Shown: positions 8,400 to 18,660 of the stretch, in pieces
How positions within the stretch are numbered: the first letter of the stretch is position 1
Layout of the letters: each line of letters opens with the position of its first letter
Assembly (NCBI RefSeq): GCF_020166415.1
Contig: NZ_JAIQXV010000002.1
Span: forward strand, 310,001-374,000
Origin: Deinococcus multiflagellatus
GTDB lineage: Bacteria; Deinococcota; Deinococci; Deinococcales; Deinococcaceae
Direction: 5' to 3'
DNA length: 64,000 bases
Made by a program: the position numbers and the translations under genes
Notes under the pieces: model-generated
Seen by the model: only the letters and a program-made list of their open reading frames with translations
Databases searched by the model: none
What the model was told of the DNA's origin: nothing

Positions 8400-9527
8400 G
8401 TGAATGCCGCCCCCACCCCGTCCGTGCCGCTGTCCTGGCCCCTGCTGGCCACGGGCGCGGCGGCCTTTTTTACCCTGGGGGTCATTCAGGCCATGTACGG
8501 CCCGGCCTTTGGGCTCTTTGAGGCCCGTTACGGGGTGTCCACGGCGACCGTGGGCCTCATCGCCAGCGCGCACTTTCTGGGCTCGGCCTGCGCGCCGCTG
8601 CCGGTAGGGCTGCTGCTGCGCCGCCTCAGCGCGCGGGCCGGCACCTCGTGGAGCCTGCTGGTGCTGGCGCTGGGCATGGTGGGCGTGGTGCTGGCCCCCA
8701 CCTGGCCGCTGGCGGTGGCGGCGGCGGCCGTGGGGGGCCTGGGCCTGGGCGGGGTCAGCGCCTGCATGAACGCCGCGTACGCCAGCGTGGGGGCGCGCGC
8801 CGTGAACCTCGTGAACGCGGTGTTCGGGGTGGGCAGTCTGATGTCGCCGCTGCTGGTGGCGGGCCTGGGCGCCGGGCTGGCCGCCCCCTTCCTGACGGTG
8901 GCCGCCCTGTGCGCCGCCACGTTTGTCGTGGGCCGCGTGTGGGGCGTGCCCGAGATCGTGACCCGCCGCCCCGAGACGGCGCCCGCCCGCCCCGGGGTGC
9001 AGGCGGGTCTGCTGGCCGCGCTGCTGGTGGCCTACGTGGGCATGGAGGCCGGTTACGGCGCCTGGATCGTGCGCTACCTGACCGGGCACGGCGTGGGGGG
9101 CGCCGCGCTGATTCTCAGCCTGTTCTGGGGGGCCCTGACCGTGGGCCGGGTGCTGACCGGGGTGTTCGGAGGCCGGGTGGCGCCCCACCGCCTGCTGCTG
9201 GCCTGCGCCGCCGCCCTGATCACCCTGGCCGCCCTGGCGCTGGTGCCCGCCTGGGCCCCAGTGGCCTTCCTGGGCGCGGGGCTGGCGCTGGCCCCGGTGT
9301 TCGGCACCACCCTGGCCTGGGCCAGCCAGACCCTCTCGGCGCGGCTGGTGCCGCTGCTGCTGGTGGCGGGTTCGGTGGGCGGGGTGCTGGCGCCAGCGGC
9401 GCTGGGGGCCCTGCTGGCCCGCTTTGGGCTGGCGGCGGTGCCACTGGGCCTGGGCACGCTGGCCCTCCTGATGGGCGCTTTTACCCTGCTGGCGCGGCGG
9501 GGCCTGCGCCCGGGGGCCGCCGCCTAG
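8400..9527 (+). CDS. MFS transporter
   Basis: Protein of 375 residues with about 11-12 hydrophobic segments and the two-halves arrangement of the major facilitator superfamily. The loop after helix 2 reads [12 protein letters not shown], a version of the G-x-x-x-D-R-x-G-R-R signature without the Asp. Small residues ([16 protein letters not shown]) pack helices 4-5. The substrate cannot be told from the sequence; the length and helix pattern fit the sugar or drug exporter clades. Start is GTG, set by the TAGCAT box. It is transcribed alone, with the Gre-family gene 120 bases downstream. Confidence 0.8.
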   Translation: MNAAPTPSVPLSWPLLATGAAAFFTLGVIQAMYGPAFGLFEARYGVSTATVGLIASAHFLGSACAPLPVGLLLRRLSARAGTSWSLLVLALGMVGVVLAPTWPLAVAAAAVGGLGLGGVSACMNAAYASVGARAVNLVNAVFGVGSLMSPLLVAGLGAGLAAPFLTVAALCAATFVVGRVWGVPEIVTRRPETAPARPGVQAGLLAALLVAYVGMEAGYGAWIVRYLTGHGVGGAALILSLFWGALTVGRVLTGVFGGRVAPHRLLLACAAALITLAALALVPAWAPVAFLGAGLALAPVFGTTLAWASQTLSARLVPLLLVAGSVGGVLAPAALGALLARFGLAAVPLGLGTLALLMGAFTLLARRGLRPGAAA

Positions 9528-9647
9528 CAAAGCGCATTGTCAGCGCTGGGGGCGTGTGGCAGAATGCGCGGCGAATTCTCACCCCAACCCACCCATCATG
9601 GCCGAGCGGGGCATGGCATGGCCCGGCGGCGCAACGGAGGCTCCAGA

Positions 9648-10136
9648 GTGGCACAAGCGACCAGACAGGTAAAGCTCACGCGCGAAGGGTACGAGCGGCT
9701 GCAAAAAACGCTCGATCAGGAAATGGCCCGCCTGGCCGAAGCCACCCGGATTCTGCAAGAGCAGATGGAAACCAACTCTGATACCGAGGACACGGGGTTA
9801 GAGGACGCCAAGCGCGAGAAGATGAATATCGAGGCGCGCATTGACGAGCTGGAAGACACCCTGGCCCGCGCCACCGTCATCGAGGACCACGAGCATGACG
9901 GCCGCATTGAGCTGGGCGCCATTGTGGTGCTGGCCAACGAAACGACCAAAAAGGACATGAAGGTCCAGGTGGTCAGCGCCGCCGAAGCCACCGTGACCGG
10001 CGGCAGCCTGCCCCGCGTCTCTGAAGACAGCCCGGTGGGCAAGGAACTGATGGGCCGCAAGAAGGGCGAATCCTTTGTGGTGAACCTGGATAACGGCAAG
10101 CAGATGAAGTACAAGGTGAAGAGCATCGAATACTAG
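9648..10136 (+). CDS. greA: GreA/Gfh-family RNA polymerase secondary-channel factor
   Basis: Protein of 162 residues. The N-terminal coiled coil (residues about 10-80) and C-terminal FKBP-like domain ([35 protein letters not shown]) are typical of Gre factors, which enter the polymerase secondary channel. The coiled-coil tip is atypical: aligned with E. coli GreA, the GDLKENAEY tip is replaced by [11 protein letters not shown]. The Asp of the cleavage pair falls on Ser, while a new acidic cluster appears. That resembles the Gfh inhibitors of Deinococcus-Thermus more than a canonical cleavage factor (inference). GTG start with GGAGG 7 bases before. Confidence 0.75.
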   Translation: MAQATRQVKLTREGYERLQKTLDQEMARLAEATRILQEQMETNSDTEDTGLEDAKREKMNIEARIDELEDTLARATVIEDHEHDGRIELGAIVVLANETTKKDMKVQVVSAAEATVTGGSLPRVSEDSPVGKELMGRKKGESFVVNLDNGKQMKYKVKSIEY

Positions 10137-10225
10137 GTTTCAGGCGCGGTGTTTAAATGAGCGGCAACGCGCGGGCCGCCCCGCGCGGCGAAGACCACAA
10201 CCACTCAACGGACGCAGATGGTCAA

Positions 10226-10315
10226 TGGCAGATGGCAGAAGGCGAAACAGCCTGGGCCATCTGCTTTTTGTCAGCCGCCATCCGCCCTGAGCCATTTGCC
10301 TTCTGCCATCTGCCA
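10226..10315. repeat. Long inverted repeat in the greA-lysS spacer
   Basis: TGGCAGATGGCAGAAGGC (10226-10243) pairs perfectly over 18 bp with 10298-10315. The arms are built from the repeated word GGCAGA/GATGG. It ends 12 bases before the lysS -10 box and could end upstream transcripts. It resembles the word-repeat hairpins of the nuo spacers. Confidence 0.75.
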
Positions 10316-10327
10316 CCAACCCGCCCC

Positions 10328-10333
10328 TATACT
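10328..10333 (+). promoter_or_regulatory. -10 element (TATACT) of leaderless lysS
   Basis: TATACT ends 7 bases before the ATG at 10341. This selects that start over longer in-frame starts, which would translate the upstream hairpin. Confidence 0.65.
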
Positions 10334-10340
10334 TCCCCTC

Positions 10341-11882
<1,542 letters not shown>

Positions 11883-11929
11883 CAGTTCAGGACAAGCAAA
11901 GTGCGCGCAGGCCGGGAAAGGGGAGAAGT

Positions 11930-11938
11930 CCTTTTCCG
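11930..11938. repeat. Left 9-bp target duplication of the simple IS
   Basis: CCTTTTCCG, repeated exactly at 13071-13079 directly outside the other end. Confidence 0.85.
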
Positions 11939-13070
11939 CTGACTACTCTTCAAAACGTGGCATGAGGGTCAGCAAGGTGCGCCAGGACGACGGGGACGGG
12001 TGAAGCAGGAGATCCTGGAGATGGTCCAGGCCGAGTCGGAACACGGACACAGCACGGTGTCCGTGACTTTTGATCTTGACCTTGGTCCGCGCCGCCAGCA
12101 GTTCTCCCGTCACGCAGGCCCAGACGAACGCCACGCTGACGACCGTCAGCAGGGTGGACACCCGCTCCGCGCGGGTCAGGCCCGTGTCCTCCAGGTTGAA
12201 GCCCCTGGTCTTCAGGGCGGCGTGCAGGTTCTCAGCCTGCCAGCGGCCTGCGTACCGTCGGAGATTCGGTCCCACGTGCCCCCGGTACGCGAGGTACAGC
12301 GTCTCTCCGGCCGCGTTCTTCGTCGCGGCGCCTCGGAGGGACACGCCGTAGATCAGGGTCTGGCGCCGCCAGACCCGCACTTCACCCACCTGGAGATTTT
12401 TGAACACGGCCCAGACTGGGAGGCGGTGTTTCCCGATGGTGGCGCGTGCCGGGAGTCGAATGCACGGCGCGATGCCGTGCTGGTCAAGAAACCGAAACCA
12501 GTGCTGGCCGATAAACTCGCGATCGGCCAGGAGGCACCGGACCCGGAGACCTGGGCACAGCGTCAGGAAACGCGCCACGAGCGATTCCCGGGCACGGGAA
12601 TCACTAGCGCCCCCGTGTGGGAGTAGCGTCCACATCAGGGGCAGGCTGAACCCGTTCCACACGGCGGAGAGCAGCAGGATGTTCACGTCCTGCTGCCCCA
12701 ATCTCCAGTTCGTCCGGTCCAGGATCAGATCCACGGGGCCTTCGGGCAGGAAGGAGAGGGCAAAGCGGGAAAACAACCCCTCTGGGAAGGAAAACCAGAC
12801 GAAGCGACACAGGCGCTGGTATCGGGCCGTGAGCGATCCTGGCAACGCCACGTGGGTTTTGAGGCTGTACACGACGACCGTGCGCGCCTGGATGACCGCC
12901 AGGACCAGGGCCGTGAAGACCGTCAGGCGGCGGGCATCAAGAGGAAAGGCAGACCGCAGGGCAGTCTGCAAGGGATCGTGAGGGGGTCGACTTCCCGGGG
13001 GTTTCATCGAAGAAACACCGTACAGGAGCCGACTTTCTGCTGCCTATTCCCCGTTTTGAAGGGTGGTCAG
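11939..13070 (-). mobile_element. IS4-family insertion sequence, simple copy, 1132 bp
   Basis: The ends are 22-bp imperfect inverted repeats (CTGACTACTCTTCAAAACG at the left, CTGACCACCCTTCAAAACG at the right, 19 of 22 matching), bordered by the exact 9-bp duplication CCTTTTCCG. It holds one transposase gene that nearly fills it. The insertion lies 56 bases downstream of lysS in intergenic DNA, so it breaks no visible gene. The intact duplication and open reading frame suggest recent arrival. Confidence 0.9.
11943..13007 (-). CDS. IS4-family DDE transposase
   Basis: Protein of 354 residues with LILDRTNW (first Asp), LADREFIG (second Asp) and RYAGRWQAENLHAALK, which fits Y-x2-R-x3-E-x6-K exactly. 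The stop codon lies within the left terminal repeat, so the gene ends at MPRFEE. It is homologous over its full length to the transposase at 2747-3853 but differs at roughly a third of positions, so the two are distinct IS types of one family rather than recent duplicates. Confidence 0.92.
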   Translation of the reverse strand: MKPPGSRPPHDPLQTALRSAFPLDARRLTVFTALVLAVIQARTVVVYSLKTHVALPGSLTARYQRLCRFVWFSFPEGLFSRFALSFLPEGPVDLILDRTNWRLGQQDVNILLLSAVWNGFSLPLMWTLLPHGGASDSRARESLVARFLTLCPGLRVRCLLADREFIGQHWFRFLDQHGIAPCIRLPARATIGKHRLPVWAVFKNLQVGEVRVWRRQTLIYGVSLRGAATKNAAGETLYLAYRGHVGPNLRRYAGRWQAENLHAALKTRGFNLEDTGLTRAERVSTLLTVVSVAFVWACVTGELLAARTKVKIKSHGHRAVSVFRLGLDHLQDLLLHPSPSSWRTLLTLMPRFEE

Positions 13071-13079
13071 CCTTTTCCG
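13071..13079. repeat. Right 9-bp target duplication of the simple IS
   Basis: CCTTTTCCG, identical to 11930-11938. Confidence 0.85.
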
Positions 13080-13204
13080 GCCTGCCGTTGTGGATGCGGC
13101 AGAGGGAGTGTTGACCGTTCCGGGGGGTGGCTGTCTCTGGCCCCGCTTTTCTGTGCAAGAGGTCAACCCCGTAAGACGGGAGAAAAAGGACGTGGATCTC
13201 TCGT

Positions 13205-13280
13205 GCGCGCTTGCCATGTTCCCCTCTCCCCGTGTGGGAGAGGGAGGAGCGAAGCGACGGAAGGGTGAGGGGGCCACCGG
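13205..13280 (-). repeat. Dispersed intergenic repeat with CCCTCTCCC hairpin
   Basis: It contains CCCCTCTCCCCGTGTGGGAGAGGG, a strong hairpin, followed by GGTGAGGGGGCC. The complement of this arrangement recurs at 28100-28146 in the nuoG-nuoH spacer. The remainder of the 13080-13631 gap shows no supported gene. Confidence 0.55.
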
Positions 13281-13479
13281 GTGGCGCCGACGGCTGTGGC
13301 ATCCATGAAGTGCCCTCTGGCGTCCCCGGACCCGCGTTTGCCCATTGGGACGCTGCCGCCCTCATTCACCCTGGGAGGCCAGAAACGCCGTCCCTGTGCG
13401 GCAGTTCACCGCTCGCCTTCTGCGCTGCCCCCCACCTGCCTGCACAACCCGGCACTGGAACCGCTTCATTCATTCGTTC

Positions 13480-13490
13480 GTTTGACAAAC
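13480..13490. promoter_or_regulatory. Candidate operator for the ROK regulator
   Basis: GTTTGACAAAC is a perfect palindrome around a central A, in an AT-rich patch (TTCGTTTGACAAACAAA) in an otherwise GC-rich gap. Operators of XylR-type ROK repressors contain GTTTGTTT and its complement, so autoregulation of the operon from here is plausible. The site also contains TTGACA and could be a -35 box. No convincing -10 box was found. Confidence 0.4.
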
Positions 13491-13631
13491 AAAATTGCCA
13501 GGGCGCACCATCGGAGCACACAACCCTGACCCTGTATTCAGATCACCTGTATCTGACGACGTTTTCCTGTCTTTCTCTGCCCTGGCCCGGCTGCCTGCCG
13601 GGAAGGCCCCCCATGCTTCAAGGACGCCTGC

Positions 13632-14975
13632 ATGCTGCACGATGACCCCCACAGCGCCGACACCCTGGACCTCGCGGCCATCCGCGCGCGGCACACGCTG
13701 CTGCTGCTGGGGCTGCTGTGGAACCGTGATCTGGCCCGGGTGGATATTGCCCGGGATTTGGGCCTGTCGCGCAGCGCGATCAGCTCGATTGTCACGGAAC
13801 TGATCAGTGTGGGGCTGGTGCAGGAGGTGGGCACGCGCGGCAGCAGCGGTGTGGGCCGCAAGGCCACCCTGCTGAACCTGAACACCCGCGCCGCCGCGCT
13901 GCTGGCCGTGGACCTGGGCGCCAGCCACGCCCGGGTGGACGCCCTGGACCTGCACTGCCGCACCCTGGCCACCCAGAGCGTGCCGCACGACATCCAGGCC
14001 GGGCCGCGCGCCACCTACGCCCTGCTGCACGACCTTTGCCACGACGTGCTGCGTGCCGCGCGCCTGAATCCGGCGCAGGTGGCCCTGGTGGGCGTGGGCA
14101 TTCCGGGCCCGGTGGACCACGACACCGGCCGGGTGGTGCAGCCGCCCAACATGCCCGGCTGGGACGGCGAGAACGTGCGCGAGGCCCTGCGCACCCTGCT
14201 GGGCCTGGAGGTGCTGGTGGACAACGACGCCAACCTGGGCGCGCTGGCCGAGGCCCGCTTTGGCGCACACCGGGGCACCCAGGACCTGATTTACGTGAAG
14301 GCCGCCACCGGCATTGGCGCGGGCGTGCTGCTGGGCGGGCGCCTGCACCGGGGCACGCGCGGCGGGGCGGGCGAGATTGGGCACATCAGCATCAACGAGC
14401 AAGGGCCGGTGGGGCGCAGCGGGAACCCCGGCAGTCTGGAGAGCTACGCGGCGGCGGGCGTGCTGCTGCGCCTCGCCGAGGAGCGCCGCGCGGCCGGGGT
14501 GCCCAGCACGCTGCCCACGCCGGTCACCCTGGCCAGCCTGCTCACGCACGCCAACACCGATCCCCTGGCCCGCGCCGTGTGGGAAGAAGCCGGGCACCAC
14601 CTGGGCGTGGCGATCAGCACCGCGCTGAACCTGTTTAACCCGGCCGCCGTGGTGATCGGCGGGCGGCTGTCGCAGGCGGGCGAGGTGCTGCTCTCGGCGG
14701 TGCGGGCCAGCGCCCAGAGCCGCACCATGCGCATCAACGCCGACCGGGTGCGCATTGACCTGGGCACCCTGGGCGGCGACGCCGGGGTGCTGGGGGCCGG
14801 CGCCATGATGCTGGATTCGCTGTTTACCCCCCGGGGCCTGCCGCACCTGTACGGCATTGCCCGCGTCAACCAGAGCGCCCACGACCTCGCCGCCAGCCGC
14901 GCGCCGCCCGGCCTGGGCCCCAGCGACCCCGCCCCCACCCGATCCCATTTTCCCCCGTACGGAGGAGTCTCATGA
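13632..14975 (+). CDS. ROK-family transcriptional regulator
   Basis: Protein of 447 residues. A winged helix-turn-helix occupies about residues 18-75 ([20 protein letters not shown]), followed by the two-lobed ROK sugar-kinase-like fold: [12 protein letters not shown] (phosphate loop), VGIPGPVD and [12 protein letters not shown]. In most ROK proteins a C-x-C-G-x-x-G-C-L-E zinc motif follows GH; here it reads [10 protein letters not shown], with all three cysteines replaced. It probably controls the sugar ABC genes it overlaps: its stop codon shares ATGA with the next start. The ligand is unknown. An unusual Pro-rich tail of about 25 residues precedes the stop. Confidence 0.88.
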   Translation: MLHDDPHSADTLDLAAIRARHTLLLLGLLWNRDLARVDIARDLGLSRSAISSIVTELISVGLVQEVGTRGSSGVGRKATLLNLNTRAAALLAVDLGASHARVDALDLHCRTLATQSVPHDIQAGPRATYALLHDLCHDVLRAARLNPAQVALVGVGIPGPVDHDTGRVVQPPNMPGWDGENVREALRTLLGLEVLVDNDANLGALAEARFGAHRGTQDLIYVKAATGIGAGVLLGGRLHRGTRGGAGEIGHISINEQGPVGRSGNPGSLESYAAAGVLLRLAEERRAAGVPSTLPTPVTLASLLTHANTDPLARAVWEEAGHHLGVAISTALNLFNPAAVVIGGRLSQAGEVLLSAVRASAQSRTMRINADRVRIDLGTLGGDAGVLGAGAMMLDSLFTPRGLPHLYGIARVNQSAHDLAASRAPPGLGPSDPAPTRSHFPPYGGVS

Positions 14976-16207
14976 AAAAAGCCCTGATGATCGCCGCCGC
15001 CCTCGCCCTGACCACCAGCGCCGCCGCCGCTGGCAAGCTGGAAATCTTCTCGTGGTGGTCCGGTGACGAAGGCCCCGCCCTGGACGCCCTGATCAAGGTG
15101 TACAAGCAGAAATACCCCTCGGTAGCCGTGGACAACGCCACCGTGTCGGGCGGCGCGGGCACCAACGCCAAGGCCGTGCTGAAAACCCGCATGCTGGGCG
15201 GCACCCCGCCCGACTCCTTCCAGGCGCACGCCGGGCAGGAACTGATTGGCACCTGGGTGGTGGCCAACCGCATGGAAGACCTCAGCGGGCTCTTTAAATC
15301 CGAGGGCTGGGACAAGGCGTTTCCCAAGGACCTCGTGCGCCTGATTTCCAGCAAGGGCGGCATCTGGAGCGTGCCGGTGAACGTGCACCGCAGCAACGTC
15401 ATGTGGTACAACCCCGCCAAGCTGAAGGCCTGGGGCGTGACCGTGCCCAAGACGTGGCCCGAGTTCCTGAAGACCTGCAGCACGCTGAAGGCCAAGGGCG
15501 TCGCCGCGCCGCTGGTGGTGGGTGAAAACTGGACCCAGCAGCACCTGTGGGAATCCGTGGCGATTGGCACCCTGGGCGCCAAGGGCTGGGAAGACCTGTG
15601 GTCCGGCAAGCTGAAATTCACCGACCCGCGCGTGGTGGGCGTGTTCACCACCTTCGGCAAGGTGATGGACTGCGCCAACAAGGACGCCTCGGGCCTCAGC
15701 TGGCAGCAGGCCAGTGACCGCGTGATCAGCGGCCAGAGTGCCTTTAACATCATGGGCGACTGGGCGGCCGGGTACTTCACCACCACCAAGAAACTGGCCC
15801 CCAACACCGGCTTCGGCTGGGCCCCGGCCCCCGGCACCACCAAGACCTTCGTGATGCTGGCCGACTCCTTCGGGCTACCCAAGGGCGCCAAGAACCGCGC
15901 CGAGGCCCTGAACTGGCTGAAAGTCCTGGGCTCCAAGGCCGGCCAGGACGCCTTTAACCCCCTCAAGGGCTCCATCGCCGCGCGCACCGACAGCGACCTG
16001 AGCAAGTACAACACCTACAGCCGCTCGGCTGCCGCCGACTGGAAGAGCAACAAGATCGTGGGTTCGCTGGTGCACGGCGCCGTGGCCCCCGAGAGCTTCA
16101 TGAGCGCCTTTGGCACGGTGATTGACCAGTACGTGGCCAGCCGCAACAGCTCGGGCGCCGCCGCCGCCGCCCAGCAACTCGCGGCGCGCGCAGGCATCGG
16201 CAAGTAA
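14972..16207 (+). CDS. Sugar ABC transporter substrate-binding protein
   Basis: Protein of 411 residues. Residues 1-20 form a signal peptide ending SAAAA, with no lipobox cysteine, so the protein is released into the periplasm or cell envelope rather than lipid-anchored. The mature start [13 protein letters not shown], then [32 protein letters not shown] and [12 protein letters not shown] are typical of cluster B (MalE-like) binding proteins, especially the glucose/mannose group of Thermus and Deinococcus. Tryptophans (SWWSG, MGDW) probably stack on the sugar. It is translationally coupled to the ROK gene (4-bp overlap). Confidence 0.9.
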   Translation: MKKALMIAAALALTTSAAAAGKLEIFSWWSGDEGPALDALIKVYKQKYPSVAVDNATVSGGAGTNAKAVLKTRMLGGTPPDSFQAHAGQELIGTWVVANRMEDLSGLFKSEGWDKAFPKDLVRLISSKGGIWSVPVNVHRSNVMWYNPAKLKAWGVTVPKTWPEFLKTCSTLKAKGVAAPLVVGENWTQQHLWESVAIGTLGAKGWEDLWSGKLKFTDPRVVGVFTTFGKVMDCANKDASGLSWQQASDRVISGQSAFNIMGDWAAGYFTTTKKLAPNTGFGWAPAPGTTKTFVMLADSFGLPKGAKNRAEALNWLKVLGSKAGQDAFNPLKGSIAARTDSDLSKYNTYSRSAAADWKSNKIVGSLVHGAVAPESFMSAFGTVIDQYVASRNSSGAAAAAQQLAARAGIGK

Positions 16208-16304
16208 CCAAGTAGGTTGTGGGCTGTGGGTTGTGGGCTGTGGGAACGGCTTTTTTCCTACACTCTGCAGCCCACGGCCCACGTCCCTTGAAAGGAGGCC
16301 CATC
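16208..16304. repeat. Word-repeat palindromic spacer, binding protein to permease
   Basis: The 14-mer GGTTGTGGGCTGTG is repeated in tandem (16215-16228, 16229-16242) and faced by CAGCCCACGGCCCACG near 16268-16283. The AAAGGAGG ribosome-binding site of the permease follows directly. It could fold in mRNA and stabilise the abundant binding-protein message (inference). Confidence 0.65.
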
Positions 16305-17429
16305 ATGAAAGGCCTGAGTAAAGACCGTCTGTGGTCGGTCGCCGTATTGCTGCCCAGCGTTCTGCTGATCGCGGTGTTTGTGTACGGGTTTATCGCGCGC
16401 AGTGTGTACGTCAGCATGACCGATTGGGGCAACGACCCCACGCAGGCGCTGGCGCTGGACCCGGTGATCCGCTTTATCGGGCTGGCGAACTACCAGGACC
16501 TGTTTACCGGCTTTCTGCAGGGCCGTTTCCGGCAGGAACTGGTGAGCACGGTGTTTTTCACCGCCTTTTTCATCCTGGGCTGCCTGGGCCTGGGGCTGGG
16601 GCTGGCGCTGATCCTGGACCGCAACCCCCGGGGCGAGGGGCTGTGGCGCACCATTTTCCTGTTTCCCATGAGCCTCTCGTTCATTGTGACCGGCACCATC
16701 TGGCGCTGGATGCTGCAGCCCGGCGGCGGCGTGAACCAGGCCCCCACGCTGTTTGGTGGTCAACCCAGCACCTTTCCTTGGCTCAGCAGCACCGAGGCGA
16801 TCTGGAAGTTCGACTGGAACAAGCTGCCGCTGCTGACCGCCACTGTTGTGGCCGTGGTGCTGATCGTGGTGGCGGTGCGGGCCCTGCGCGCCGGGGACCG
16901 CCGCCGCACGCTGGTGGCCGCCCTGTGCGCCGCGCTGCTGCTGGGCTGGGCGCTGTTCGTGGCGCCCAACCTGAAACTGCTGCCTGCCCCGGAACTCCAC
17001 GGCTTTAACCTCGCCCTGATCGGCATCATCATCGCCGCTGTGTGGCAGATGAGCGGCTACACCATGGCGCTGTATCTGGCCGGCCTGCGCGGCATCCCCG
17101 AGGAACTGCGCGAGGCCGCCAAGGTGGACGGCGCCGGTGACCTGGGCATGTACCGCCACGTCATTTTCCCGCTGCTGGCGCCCATCAGCCTGTCCGCCAT
17201 GATCGTGCTGGGGCACATCAGCCTGAAGATTTTTGACCTTGTGTACGCCATGTCGGGGCCCGACAACATCAACACCAGCGTGCCCGCCCTGAACATGTAC
17301 CTCACCAGCTTCCGCCAGAACCAGTTCGCCCTGGGCGCGGCGATTGGCACCATCCTGCTCGTGCTGGTGGCGTTCGTGATCGTGCCGTATCTGGCCTCGC
17401 AGTTCCGGGGCGAGGAGGGACACGCGTGA
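16305..17429 (+). CDS. Sugar ABC transporter permease, MalF type
   Basis: Protein of 374 residues, inner membrane. The EAA loop [22 protein letters not shown] (about residues 270-291), which docks on the ATPase, is intact. The family is usually about 290-300 residues. The excess is an insertion at about residues 140-235 that includes two extra hydrophobic segments ([17 protein letters not shown] and [15 protein letters not shown]). GGAGG lies 7 bases before the ATG. The paired permease is at 17581. No ATPase gene is in the cluster, so a shared MsmK/UgpC-type ATPase encoded elsewhere is expected. Confidence 0.88.
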   Translation: MKGLSKDRLWSVAVLLPSVLLIAVFVYGFIARSVYVSMTDWGNDPTQALALDPVIRFIGLANYQDLFTGFLQGRFRQELVSTVFFTAFFILGCLGLGLGLALILDRNPRGEGLWRTIFLFPMSLSFIVTGTIWRWMLQPGGGVNQAPTLFGGQPSTFPWLSSTEAIWKFDWNKLPLLTATVVAVVLIVVAVRALRAGDRRRTLVAALCAALLLGWALFVAPNLKLLPAPELHGFNLALIGIIIAAVWQMSGYTMALYLAGLRGIPEELREAAKVDGAGDLGMYRHVIFPLLAPISLSAMIVLGHISLKIFDLVYAMSGPDNINTSVPALNMYLTSFRQNQFALGAAIGTILLVLVAFVIVPYLASQFRGEEGHA

Positions 17430-17580
17430 GGGGTGATGGTCGAGGGTTGATGGGTGATGGAGGAGGGGCGGCAATGATGTTGAAGGTTCGAGGTGGCAGG
17501 TTGGTTGGCGAGTGGCGCGCTGTTTCTATCAACCGTCAACCATCAACGGTCAACGCGGCTCCGCGCAGCGGAGGCCCCGC
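17430..17580. repeat. GTTGATG-type palindromic spacer between the two permease genes
   Basis: The left arm holds GTGATGG, GGTTGATGG and GTGATGG words just after the stop codon. The right arm holds ATCAACCGTCAACCATCAACGG (about 17528-17549). GGAGG for the next gene follows. Same word as in the nuo spacers. Confidence 0.7.
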
Positions 17581-18492
17581 ATGACCACCACCCTGCCCAC
17601 CCACACCGCCCCGGCGGCGGCTCCCCGCAAACCGCTGCGTCCGGGCCGCGTGGTGATGTACGCCCTGCTGGTGCTGGCCGCGCTGTTTTTCCTGATTCCG
17701 GTGTATCTGCTGTTTGCCACGGCCCTGAAAAGCCCGGACGCCATTGCCGAAGCTACCACCTGGCACTGGCCCAGCGTGCTGAACTGGGGCAGCTTCCGCG
17801 ACGCCTGGGCCAAGATTGGCGGCAACATGCTCAACAGCGTGTTTCTGGCGGTGGTGGCCACCCTGCTCAGCGCCGTGCTGGGCAGCCTGAACGGCTACGC
17901 CCTGAGCAAATGGAAGTTCCGGGGCGCCAACACCCTGTTCGCCCTGATGCTCTTCGGCATGTTCATTCCGTACCAGGCCGTGCTGATTCCGCTGTTCCAG
18001 TTCGTCGAGTCCGTCAAATGGGCGCCCATCGATCTGGGCTTTGTCACGATTCCAGGCTTTCAGCTGTACGGCAGTATCTGGGCCCTCATCCTGACCCATG
18101 TGGTGTACGGCATTCCCATCACCACGCTGATTTTCCGCAACTTCTACGCCGATGTGCCTGACGCCCTGATTGAAGCCGCCACCATTGACGGCGCGGGCTT
18201 CTGGCAGATCTACGGCAAGGTGATCTTCCCCATCAGCATTCCGGGCTTCGTGGTGGTGATCATCTGGCAGTTCACGCAGGTGTGGAACGAGTTCCTGTTT
18301 GCCGCCACCCTGACGAACACCAGTTCGCAGCCCGTGACCTACGCCCTGTCGCAGCTGGCGGGGGGGCAGGCGGTCAGCTGGAACCTGCCCATGGCCGGCG
18401 CCATTCTGGCCGCGCTGCCCACGCTGCTGGTGTACATCCTGCTGGGCCGGTACTTCGTGCGCGGCCTGCTGGCCGGGAGCGTGAAGGGGTAG
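17581..18492 (+). CDS. Sugar ABC transporter permease, MalG type
   Basis: Protein of 303 residues with six predicted membrane helices and the EAA loop [20 protein letters not shown] near residues 198-217. It contains [11 protein letters not shown] after helix 1 and the family segment [10 protein letters not shown] before the last helix. The cytoplasmic N-terminus is Pro/Ala-rich. It forms a heterodimer with the MalF-type protein. The substrate is probably a hexose or small oligosaccharide, judged from the binding protein. It is the last gene of the operon; a large palindrome follows the stop. Confidence 0.9.
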   Translation: MTTTLPTHTAPAAAPRKPLRPGRVVMYALLVLAALFFLIPVYLLFATALKSPDAIAEATTWHWPSVLNWGSFRDAWAKIGGNMLNSVFLAVVATLLSAVLGSLNGYALSKWKFRGANTLFALMLFGMFIPYQAVLIPLFQFVESVKWAPIDLGFVTIPGFQLYGSIWALILTHVVYGIPITTLIFRNFYADVPDALIEAATIDGAGFWQIYGKVIFPISIPGFVVVIIWQFTQVWNEFLFAATLTNTSSQPVTYALSQLAGGQAVSWNLPMAGAILAALPTLLVYILLGRYFVRGLLAGSVKG

Positions 18493-18600
18493 ACAGAAGG
18501 CCATGAGCCATGGGCTCTGAGCTATGAGAAAGAAGGGTCTGGGCCATGAGCTTTGGGGGTTGTCCCCATGGCTCATGGCCCAGAGCCCATGGCCCCTTCC
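18493..18600. repeat. Word-repeat palindrome after the sugar permease genes
   Basis: GGCCATGAGCCATG (18499-18512) pairs perfectly with 18567-18580, and GCCATGGGCTCTG (18507-18519) pairs with 18581-18593. Two alternative stems built from CATGAGCC and GGGCTCTG words can therefore form. It could terminate or protect the operon mRNA. Confidence 0.7.
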
Positions 18601-18660
18601 CCCCTTTCACCGCCCCTTACACTTCCGTCAGGCAGCGGCGGCTATGCTGTAGCCCACTTC

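Noticed and set aside
10137..10340. A lysine riboswitch or T-box upstream of lysS
   Set aside because: The TATACT box 7 bases before the ATG leaves no 5' leader in which a riboswitch could act.
13080..13631. Small open frames downstream of the second IS
   Set aside because: They cross a dispersed repeat and the AT-rich operator patch, have no ribosome-binding sites and show no coherent protein character.
16305..17429. Frameshift or fusion explaining the long permease
   Set aside because: The frame is continuous, the EAA loop is intact, and the extra segment has the same composition and codon use as the rest.
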